A program made the translations under genes and the position numbers. Of a stretch of DNA of 48,666 nt, positions 30,694 to 38,375 are shown piece by piece. A model generated the notes under the pieces. That model ran no database searches. It saw only the letters and a list, made by a program, of their open reading frames with translations, and was not told the DNA's origin. Origin of the DNA: a virus; IMG/VR virus record IMGVR_UViG_3300031654_000005, positions 1 to 48,666 of that record; one strand, written 5' to 3'. Positions within the stretch are counted from its first letter, which is position 1. Each line of letters starts with the position of its first letter.

Positions 30694-33600
30694 ATGGCGC
30701 TTGACGTTTCAGGAACTAATTCATTATACTGGAAAACCGGCATAAATAATGCTGGCCTATTAGCTGGCTCTACTCAGGCCAAAGGAATATTGAGAGGCCT
30801 TGCTGGCGCTATAACCAAAATGGATGTTTTTGCAGGCTTGGCAATAGGATCTGCTCTTGTCTTTGCTAAAATGTCTAAACAGGCCTACAACTTCTCCAAA
30901 GAATTTGAAACCGCAATGAAAGAAGTCCAGACTATCTCCAAAGCGACACAAGATAATTTTAAAGGCATCTCTCAAGAAATTATAGATATGTCAAAGACCG
31001 TTCCCGATAGTGCCCAGAAATTAACCAAGGCTCTTTATCAAATTGTTTCGGCTGGCTATGACGGTGCAAAGGCTATGGATATCCTTAAAACCTCTGCTGA
31101 GCTTGCTGTAGCCACCGTAACCGATACTTTTACCGCTGCTGATGCTCTTACCTATGTTATGAACGCCTATGGCGAATCCGCTGGAACTGCCGCTGAAATT
31201 TCCGATAAATTATTTACCATAGTAAAACTCGGTAAGGTCAAAATGGAAGAACTTGGACCAACTTTATCTATGGTAACAGGACTTGCTGCTGAAGCTGGGA
31301 TGAGCTTTAATGATCTCGGTGCTTTTTATGCTGAGGCAGTCAAGAAAATACAACCTCATATTGTTTCTACCGGTATAAGAGGATTTGTTACTGCCTTGCT
31401 TCGTGCATCAAAAGAAGGTGCTGAAGCAGCTAAAGCAGCTAAAGAAATGGGGATTGAATTTGATATAGCTACCCTGAAATCAAAAGGTCTTGAATACATG
31501 CTAAAACAAATGTCAGAAGCAACCGAAGGCCAAAAAGAAAAATTAATGGAATTATTCCCGAATGTGCGTGGACTTATCGGATTATTGGCAATTATGACAA
31601 ATGAGGGTATGAATTTTAAGGAAACTTCAGATGCGATAACGAATTCTTTAGGAAATAATACTAAAGCTTTCAAGACCATGATGGACACCACCGAAAATCA
31701 ATTAGCTATCTTACATAATAATGTAATGGCTAAATTGAAACCTCTCGGAGACGAAATATTAAAATCTATGAACGGTATAGCCAAAGGAATTAATATAGCC
31801 ATGAGCGGTGCTACTGATTCACTATCTAATATGAGCCGTGCATATTCAGAATTAGCAGATACTTTGCGAAGAAAACAGAGTAGGATTGATGAATTAACCG
31901 CTAAAATAGAGGATTTACGAAGTAAATTAAAAGAGGGTAAAGATGTATCGATTGAATTAAAATCTGCCGAAGATGCCTTAATTACTCTCTTACCAAATCT
32001 TGGAAAAGCTGCCAGAGAAGCTGGGGCAGACTTTGATATTCTAACCGCAGCCAAAGAGGAAACTGCAGAAGCAACTTTACGAATTATGAAAACAGAATTA
32101 ACTTTAGCAGAAATTGAGGAAAAGCAAGCAGCAATAGCATTGACAAGATTTGAAAGAAGTGAGGATGAAGCAAATAAAGAAGTAAAAAGATTAAAAGAAA
32201 AAGTAGCTACTTGGTATGAAGAAATCAGTAATAGACAGACTGCTCCTATTAAGGAACTTTTTCGAACAATGAGCATGTATTATGGTGATGATTATACTAA
32301 ACAGATAAAAGCACTTATTGAAGTATATGATGGAGCAGGAATATCAGTCATGAATTTTGGTGGAAGAATACGTGACATTCAAGAAGATATGAAACTGGGA
32401 GAGGATACTACCGAAAGGCAAATAAAATTAATAAAAGAAGTTACCGATGCATTATTTGCAAAAGATACAAACCTTGAGGAAACAATGCTTGATTTGGCAA
32501 CAGCGGAATTGAAAGTGGGCAAAACAGAAATACAATTAAGGCTTGATGTGGAGAAAACAACAGAAGAAGTAAATATACAAACTGAAGCTGTAAAAAAATT
32601 AGAAGAAATATTAAGCAAACCACCAACTAAATATTATCCTGAAAGTAAATATGGACCCGAACCCATAACTAAAGAACCTAAAATTATAACCACTCTTACA
32701 GATGAGCAGGTTAAAGATATAGAAGCCAAATTAAAATATATGGCAAGTCAATACAAAAGATATAATAATGATTTAACTGTAATGACAGAAGAAGAATTAA
32801 AAAAACGCTATAAATTATTACATGAAGAAGGTAGTAATTATGGTGAATGGCTCAATGGGCAAAAAGAGCTATATAAAGACAACGCTGAATTAATTAAAAT
32901 AATTGATGACGATATATATGAATATAATAAAGGGATATTAATAAAAAGAAAACAAGATGAAAAAGAGGTATTTGATTTTATTGCCACTAATAGAGAAAAA
33001 GACCTTGCAGCCCAAAAGGAAAGTTTCGATAAAGTGATTAGTATTTTAGATGAAGGTACTGCTGATTATTTAAAGGCTCAAGAATTAAATAAACAGGAAG
33101 AGACAGAAATTAACCTTAAATATGATAAAGAAATAGCAGAAGCAAAATTGGCTATATTCAAAGAGGGCTGGGAAAAGCAAATAGGGGAAGAAAAAGAAGC
33201 CTATGTCAAAAGACTTGAAGCGAAATTGAAAGAACTCGAAGCAGAAAAAGTAATTGATGTAGAACGTGTTGAATTTATAAGAAATAAATTACAGGAAATA
33301 ATTAAAATAGAAAAAGCAGCAGCCAAAGAAAAAAGAGAATTATTAGATTCTTATTTTGCTGCTTACCAGACCACGGAAGAAAAAATTATTTCTATCCATA
33401 AAAAGACCGCTGAATTATTATTATTAACGGACGATGAATATGAAAAAGAAAGATTAAAAAATATAGAAGAAATGCTTATTGCAGAAATAGAAGCAAGCGA
33501 AGCAACAAAAGAAGTTAATGAGAAATTAGCAGCATTTGGGGAAGATTTAAATAATAAAGAATTAGAAAATAAAATTAAGACTCTTGAAGCAATGAAATTA

Positions 33601-34836
33601 GAATATGCTAATTATCGCAACGAAATAATTAAAATCGATGAAGCAATTGCCGAATCACAAAAGCAGATCTGGGAAAACGTGAGAAGTGAAATCGATGATA
33701 CTGTAAATGCACTGCATAACTTAGCTGATGCCGTAGGTAATTTTGATTCCGAACTTAAAGAAGCTATAAATGATATGGCTGATTTAGTAAGTGGAATTGG
33801 ACAAATAGCCTCTGGGTTTTCTATGGGTGGTATTGGTGGTATTGCAACAGCCTTAGGTGGAATCGCAACTATTATAAGCAGTATTATTAATTTGTTTGTG
33901 CAACATAAAACTGATGTTCCAGAATTAGAAGAAGAGTTAAAAAAGATTACTCTTGAATTACAGGCACAACAGTATATATTGAATCAGGCAACAGGAATAG
34001 CAGAAACAGCAGCAATAAAAGAGAGAATCGCCTTATTGCAAGAGCAGATTGATGTATATTATGATCTGATAGCTGCAGAAGAGGCAGCTTATGGACAATT
34101 CCTATGGTGGACATGGGATGAGACTAATCAAGAAGCAATAGATAATTGGTTATCTTCCATAGAAAGTGTGAATGCAGAAATATTTAATTTGAACCAACAA
34201 TATCAACAAATCCTCACTGGAACTACTGCCGAAACAATCGCTGATGCTATTGCAGAGGGATTTTCTCAAGGATTAGACTCGGCCCAAGTTTTCGCCGACA
34301 CTTTTAACGATATGATGAAAAAGGCGATTGTAGATGCCTTTAAAAGAACCATAATCACGAAATATATTGAGGATTGGTATAATTTATTTAGTATATTATC
34401 TGGAGGTGGATTTGCAGGTCTTCTCGGACTTGGCACTCCTGATGGAGGGTTAACAGCTCAGGATATAGAATTTCTATCAACAACATTTCAAAATATGCTT
34501 GAAGATATAGAAACAGAATGGGGTGCATTTGCAGATATATTAGAAGCAGCAGGTCTAGGATTAGAAGAGGCAGTGGGGGCGATTCCAAGTGTAACAGGTT
34601 TAACCGGGGCTATTGCAGGTATAACAGAAGAAACAGCAGGATTATTGGCTGGCCAATTCCAGGCAATTAGAATAAATACCGTAAGTATACTTTCTAATAT
34701 GGAGAATATTATAATAATCAATTCGAGAATTGCCGATAATACCGAATACAATAAATATTTAGAGAATATCTGGAATAAAATGAATACAGGTGTCTCTTTA
34801 GAAAATGAAACTTTAAGGGGTATAGGAGGCAGTTAA
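30694..34836 (+). CDS. Tail tape measure protein
   Basis: A 1380-residue protein. The N-terminal 350 residues match the TP901-type tape measure core (SKTVPDSAQKLTKALYQIVS, then AADALTYVMNAYGES and KVKMEELGPTLSMVTGLAAEA). The middle (about 380-1010) is long coiled coil. A hydrophobic glycine-rich region (about 1025-1070) is probably a membrane-inserting segment for DNA delivery. At about 1.5 angstrom per residue it predicts a tail near 200 nm. AAGGTGAT precedes the ATG. Confidence 0.95.
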   Translation: MALDVSGTNSLYWKTGINNAGLLAGSTQAKGILRGLAGAITKMDVFAGLAIGSALVFAKMSKQAYNFSKEFETAMKEVQTISKATQDNFKGISQEIIDMSKTVPDSAQKLTKALYQIVSAGYDGAKAMDILKTSAELAVATVTDTFTAADALTYVMNAYGESAGTAAEISDKLFTIVKLGKVKMEELGPTLSMVTGLAAEAGMSFNDLGAFYAEAVKKIQPHIVSTGIRGFVTALLRASKEGAEAAKAAKEMGIEFDIATLKSKGLEYMLKQMSEATEGQKEKLMELFPNVRGLIGLLAIMTNEGMNFKETSDAITNSLGNNTKAFKTMMDTTENQLAILHNNVMAKLKPLGDEILKSMNGIAKGINIAMSGATDSLSNMSRAYSELADTLRRKQSRIDELTAKIEDLRSKLKEGKDVSIELKSAEDALITLLPNLGKAAREAGADFDILTAAKEETAEATLRIMKTELTLAEIEEKQAAIALTRFERSEDEANKEVKRLKEKVATWYEEISNRQTAPIKELFRTMSMYYGDDYTKQIKALIEVYDGAGISVMNFGGRIRDIQEDMKLGEDTTERQIKLIKEVTDALFAKDTNLEETMLDLATAELKVGKTEIQLRLDVEKTTEEVNIQTEAVKKLEEILSKPPTKYYPESKYGPEPITKEPKIITTLTDEQVKDIEAKLKYMASQYKRYNNDLTVMTEEELKKRYKLLHEEGSNYGEWLNGQKELYKDNAELIKIIDDDIYEYNKGILIKRKQDEKEVFDFIATNREKDLAAQKESFDKVISILDEGTADYLKAQELNKQEETEINLKYDKEIAEAKLAIFKEGWEKQIGEEKEAYVKRLEAKLKELEAEKVIDVERVEFIRNKLQEIIKIEKAAAKEKRELLDSYFAAYQTTEEKIISIHKKTAELLLLTDDEYEKERLKNIEEMLIAEIEASEATKEVNEKLAAFGEDLNNKELENKIKTLEAMKLEYANYRNEIIKIDEAIAESQKQIWENVRSEIDDTVNALHNLADAVGNFDSELKEAINDMADLVSGIGQIASGFSMGGIGGIATALGGIATIISSIINLFVQHKTDVPELEEELKKITLELQAQQYILNQATGIAETAAIKERIALLQEQIDVYYDLIAAEEAAYGQFLWWTWDETNQEAIDNWLSSIESVNAEIFNLNQQYQQILTGTTAETIADAIAEGFSQGLDSAQVFADTFNDMMKKAIVDAFKRTIITKYIEDWYNLFSILSGGGFAGLLGLGTPDGGLTAQDIEFLSTTFQNMLEDIETEWGAFADILEAAGLGLEEAVGAIPSVTGLTGAIAGITEETAGLLAGQFQAIRINTVSILSNMENIIIINSRIADNTEYNKYLENIWNKMNTGVSLENETLRGIGGS

Positions 34837-34837
34837 T

Positions 34838-35611
34838 ATGCAAAAAAATTACCTATTCGACGGTTTAGATTTAGCAGATACATACGGAATATACGTAGAA
34901 AAATCAAGCGGATTCTGGGATTTTCCAAAACGGAAAGGGGTAACTGAGTACAGTTGGGAAGATTCCAATGGGGTGCAATCATTTACAGACGAAGAAGATA
35001 TATATTGGGATGCTCGAAATGTCAGATTAATTTGCCATATTGTAGCTGATTCAAAAATAGATTTCTTGACAAAATTAAATGCTTTTAAAACGGTATTGGT
35101 AAGTTCGGGTCTGCATACCCTAAAATTGCCATACGGAAGCATGGTTTACAATGTATATTTTAAAGAAAATTCAACATTTAATATTTTGACGAAATGGGAC
35201 GGAGATAAGTTGGTGGGCAAGTTTTATATTCCATTAAGAGAACCTGTTCCTATAATAGTGCCAACTTTTGTTTTTGTCACTTCTCCTAACGGAGGAGAAA
35301 ACTGGCAACCGGGAACGAGCCATAATATAACCTGGGATAGCGATGGCGTAACTAATGTAAAGATAGAATATAGTGATGACAATGGAGCATCTTGGAGGGT
35401 AATTAATTATGAAACAACGAGTGACGGAATTTATAGCTGGACAATTCCCTATATAGATTCTTCAATATGTCTGGTGAAAATTACTGAAACAAATGGATAT
35501 GATGTGAGTAATTTGGTATTTACCATAGCAATTGTTTATGATGATTTCTTAGATTCTGATGGAAGTCCAGTGTTAGATTCCGATGGACTTACATTTACGA
35601 TAAGAGAATAA
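34838..35611 (+). CDS. Distal tail protein (Dit-like) with C-terminal Ig-like domain
   Basis: A 257-residue protein directly after the tape measure. Residues 1-140 fit a distal tail ring protein. Residues 145-230 are an Ig/fibronectin-like domain of the type that begins TSPNGGENWQPGTSHNITW and continues VKIEYSDDNGASW and DGIYSWTIP, seen in bacterial secreted proteins and thought to bind surface sugars. A short acidic tail with the near-repeat LDSDGSPVLDSDG ends it. It probably connects tail tube and baseplate and may help first contact with the host. Confidence 0.7.
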   Translation: MQKNYLFDGLDLADTYGIYVEKSSGFWDFPKRKGVTEYSWEDSNGVQSFTDEEDIYWDARNVRLICHIVADSKIDFLTKLNAFKTVLVSSGLHTLKLPYGSMVYNVYFKENSTFNILTKWDGDKLVGKFYIPLREPVPIIVPTFVFVTSPNGGENWQPGTSHNITWDSDGVTNVKIEYSDDNGASWRVINYETTSDGIYSWTIPYIDSSICLVKITETNGYDVSNLVFTIAIVYDDFLDSDGSPVLDSDGLTFTIRE

Positions 35612-35649
35612 GAGAATAAAAAAATATAAATATATAAGGAGATAAAATA

Positions 35650-36888
35650 ATGACAGATTATAATTCGATTCACAAAGGAGCGGACATCGATGAGGCTGTA
35701 AGAAATGTTCTTGCAGCTATGAGACAAGAGACATTTATCCATACAGATGGAGTGACGGCTCTTGCATCTCATTCAAATATGATATGGATACCAAAATATG
35801 TAACTGCGGGTTTTGTAGCTCAACCGAATTTAAACGGGATAAATATGGGCGGATTCTGGGTTGATAAATATCAATGCAGCCAACCTGACTCTACTATGGC
35901 TTCGAGAGGTGGCACAGCAGCTAATACCCCCGGAGCTATTCCCGGAGTATCACAAGTACTCAAAGTGCCCTGGACAGATATTTCCTGGGTTAATGCAAAA
36001 GTAGCCTGTGAAAATAGGGGAGCTTCTAACACGAGCACAGCTTCGGCGGCAGCAGGAGCAGCCAATGAATTAACCGATACAGTCCACTTACCCACATATG
36101 CAGTAGGTACACAAATACAGATTACTCTTGTCGCTGATGGACTAACTTATATAAGGCGAATTACTGGATTTAATCCTGCTGCAACAACGGTATATTTTGA
36201 ACCTGACCTACCGTCGAATGTGGCAAGTGGCGATAGTTACACTATACCAGAATACCACATGGTAACAGCTTACGAATGGGCAAGTATGGCTTATTTGGCT
36301 TGTATGATTTTTGGTGATAAGAGAAGAGCAGGGATTGACCTTCCAAAAGGAAATAATAATTATGGTAGAGATTACCAGGATGCTGATTCCCCTGAAAATT
36401 ATGGAATGAGAGATCCTATAGAACCTGGAACTGATGATGGTATCGATAGATGTCTTACCGGAAGCGGTCCGAACACTTGGAGTTTAACCGGACATCCACT
36501 CGGAGTTTGGGGTTTAAATGGAAATGTTTATGAATGGATAGACCTACTTATGGGTGGCGGAAATAGTGTATCTGGAGTAGGCGGAACAGACCATATAATT
36601 AATCCTGGATTCCCGGAAGCTGGATTAACTCTGCCAAATTCGTCTAATTACATAGCTACCCTTGAAGATTCTGACGTTAACGGGAAAAAAGCAGCATTAC
36701 CTAAAACGACTGGCTCAGCTGTTCTTGAATATGGAAGTGACAAGGCTTACTTGGCTTATACTGGCGAAAGGGCTGCGGGACGTGGCGGCTTTTGGGATAT
36801 TACTTTGGATGCTGGAATTCTCGGTCTGAATTTGGGTTATGCACCGTCGAGTACGTACAGCAGTCTCGGGTTCCGTGCTGCAAGATAA
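35650..36888 (+). CDS. C-type-lectin/FGE-fold tail protein, DGR variable protein
   Basis: A 412-residue protein. The first 60 residues are a helical attachment region. From MIWIPKYVTAGF onward it has the formylglycine-generating-enzyme-like C-type lectin fold (GGFWVDKYQCSQPD, WTDISWVNAKVAC, MVTAYEWASMAY, GNVYEWIDL). The end (378-412) runs RGGFWDITLDAG to APSSTYSSLGFRAAR, the usual form of a DGR variable region in which AAY codons of a template have been randomised. It would be the receptor-binding protein on the tail, with a binding site on the exposed lectin face. Confidence 0.82.
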   Translation: MTDYNSIHKGADIDEAVRNVLAAMRQETFIHTDGVTALASHSNMIWIPKYVTAGFVAQPNLNGINMGGFWVDKYQCSQPDSTMASRGGTAANTPGAIPGVSQVLKVPWTDISWVNAKVACENRGASNTSTASAAAGAANELTDTVHLPTYAVGTQIQITLVADGLTYIRRITGFNPAATTVYFEPDLPSNVASGDSYTIPEYHMVTAYEWASMAYLACMIFGDKRRAGIDLPKGNNNYGRDYQDADSPENYGMRDPIEPGTDDGIDRCLTGSGPNTWSLTGHPLGVWGLNGNVYEWIDLLMGGGNSVSGVGGTDHIINPGFPEAGLTLPNSSNYIATLEDSDVNGKKAALPKTTGSAVLEYGSDKAYLAYTGERAAGRGGFWDITLDAGILGLNLGYAPSSTYSSLGFRAAR

Positions 36889-36896
36889 TATTATCT
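36781..36896 (+). promoter_or_regulatory. DGR variable repeat and downstream palindrome
   Basis: 36781-36885 encode the last 35 residues of the lectin protein. Codons at the expected variable positions (GAT, ATT, ACT, TAT, AGT, TAC, AGC) are what adenine-specific mutagenesis of AAT/AAC would give. A perfect 14-bp palindrome AGATAATATTATCT (36883-36896) straddles the stop codon, in the place where DGRs carry a hairpin needed for retrohoming. No template repeat was seen elsewhere. Confidence 0.6.
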
Positions 36897-36921
36897 GTAA
36901 TCTGGTATCGGAGAATCTGTT

Positions 36922-37188
36922 TTGAATGAAAAATTAATAATTTACCAAAAAACATATGATTTAATTTTATATCTGTTTCCAATTCTCGATAAATTTCCGA
37001 GAAAGCAGAGATTTGTTTTAGCTCAGCAGGTAGAAAATTGCATGGTAGATATACAAAAACTTATTATTCAGGCGAATAAAAGTAGATACAAGATTCCACA
37101 TCTTTTCCAGATTGACGTGGAATTAGAAAAACTAAGATTACTAATTAGACTTGCTAAAGATTTAAGATTTTTATCAATTACTGGATAA
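36922..37188 (+). CDS. avd: DGR accessory protein Avd, C-terminally shortened
   Basis: An 88-residue protein from TTG 36922 behind CGGAGA. Its helices (IIYQKTYDLILYLFPILDKFPRKQRF, AQQVENCMVDIQKLIIQA, VELEKLRLLIRLAKDLRFL) match the four-helix Avd/23S-intervening-sequence-like family that binds the DGR reverse transcriptase and template RNA. Family members run to about 110-130 residues. This one stops within what should be the fourth helix. The reverse transcriptase that normally follows is missing, and an HNH gene stands in its place. Confidence 0.75.
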   Translation: MNEKLIIYQKTYDLILYLFPILDKFPRKQRFVLAQQVENCMVDIQKLIIQANKSRYKIPHLFQIDVELEKLRLLIRLAKDLRFLSITG

Positions 37189-37213
37189 CTGGATAAACGA
37201 ATTGGAATAACTC

Positions 37214-37242
37214 TTGTTATTATGTATATTATATGGTATAAT
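37214..37242 (+). promoter_or_regulatory. Promoter of the HNH gene (leaderless)
   Basis: TTGTTA (37214-37219) and TATAAT (37237-37242) are 17 bases apart. The ATG at 37248 is only 5 bases after the -10 box, so transcription would begin at or next to the start codon. Confidence 0.6.
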
Positions 37243-37247
37243 AAGAT

Positions 37248-37949
37248 ATGTTAAAATACAGTAATTATATAATATATAGAGGGAAGAAGATTCCTTTAAA
37301 TAAATTAAAACCAAATAGTAAGAAAAAAATTGTTATTACGTGCCCTAAATGCGGAGTTGTTTTTGAAAGATATTTTTCAGTATTAAATAAATCGGGTTCT
37401 TTTCTTTGTCAAAAATGTGCAATTAAAAAAAAGTTATCAAAAACAATAAAGCCTGGCACAAAGAAAAATAGATTAACGGTTTTGAAACCTGCGGAAAAAA
37501 GTGGGTATTCAATTTTTAGATGTGACTGCGGAAATATATGTGAAGTATCAAATAGTAATTTTTTATTAGACAAAACAAAAAGCTGTGGTTGTTTAAGGAA
37601 AGAGAATATAAAAAAAGTCTCTCGCCATTATTTTGGCAAAAAACATTGGAATTGGCAAGGTGGAATTACAGGAGAAAGACAATGCAAAATGACAAAAGGC
37701 AATTATAGGATATGGAGAAAAGATGTATATAAAAGAGACAATTATATTTGCCAAAAATGCGGGCAAAAAGGTGGCATTTTAAATGCTCATCATATCAAAG
37801 ATTATCAAGGGAATAAAGATAAGATTCTCGATATAAATAACGGTATTACGTTTTGCGAAGATTGTCATAAAGAATTTCATAGAATTTATGGAAGGAAAAA
37901 ATTAACAAGAGAAATGGTCAATGAATTTTGCGAAGAAAAAAGATTTTAA
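37248..37949 (+). CDS. HNH endonuclease with N-terminal zinc modules
   Basis: A 233-residue protein with paired cysteines at 32/35 and 54/57 (zinc ribbon), 92/94 and 113/115 (a second, CDCGN...CGCL module) and a C-terminal HNH domain: CQKC (168-171), HH (181-182), N198 and CEDCHKEFH (203-211). This is a different HNH subfamily from the four related proteins elsewhere in the genome. It sits where the DGR reverse transcriptase would be expected and has its own leaderless promoter. Confidence 0.82.
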   Translation: MLKYSNYIIYRGKKIPLNKLKPNSKKKIVITCPKCGVVFERYFSVLNKSGSFLCQKCAIKKKLSKTIKPGTKKNRLTVLKPAEKSGYSIFRCDCGNICEVSNSNFLLDKTKSCGCLRKENIKKVSRHYFGKKHWNWQGGITGERQCKMTKGNYRIWRKDVYKRDNYICQKCGQKGGILNAHHIKDYQGNKDKILDINNGITFCEDCHKEFHRIYGRKKLTREMVNEFCEEKRF

Positions 37950-37994
37950 GGAGTTTTGTTTTAAAATAATAATATAGAAAGGAGATTAAATAAA

Positions 37995-38366
37995 ATGTAT
38001 AAATATTTAATTAAAGAACAGATAAATTCTGAAACCGGCAAACAGGAAGAAACATTATTTGCCGAGGATATTTTAGAGGATAAAATAATTGATAAAAAAG
38101 TGATTGCTAAAATTAGAAAAGAATATAGTATAGATGAAGAAATTAAAGCATTAAGGAAAGGGATATTAGACAAGAATAATATAGATTTTCAAAGTTATAA
38201 TTCCCATGTAGAAAGCTGTAAAACCTGGGGAGAAGAGCAAAAAATAAAGGCTGGACAGGAAAGGCAAGTCTGGAAAGATAATTTTAGGCTAAGAAATGAA
38301 TCAGAAAAAGAATATATTGGTCGTCTAAAAGTTGTCTTAAAATCGCAGGAAATCATTAGTAAATAA
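37995..38366 (+). CDS. Tail-region protein, unknown (123 aa)
   Basis: A 123-residue, charged, helical protein (YKYLIKEQINSETGKQEE at the start; KEYIGRLKVVLKSQEII at the end) with AAAGGAG before the ATG. It lies directly before the tail hub gene, as do small tail-assembly or fibre-associated proteins in related phages. No domain was recognised. Confidence 0.6.
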   Translation: MYKYLIKEQINSETGKQEETLFAEDILEDKIIDKKVIAKIRKEYSIDEEIKALRKGILDKNNIDFQSYNSHVESCKTWGEEQKIKAGQERQVWKDNFRLRNESEKEYIGRLKVVLKSQEIISK

Positions 38367-38375
38367 GGAGAAATA

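Noticed and set aside
36889-38000. Search for the DGR template repeat and reverse transcriptase next to Avd
   Set aside because: No copy of the variable repeat and no reverse-transcriptase motif (such as YxDD) was seen; the reading frame here encodes an HNH protein.
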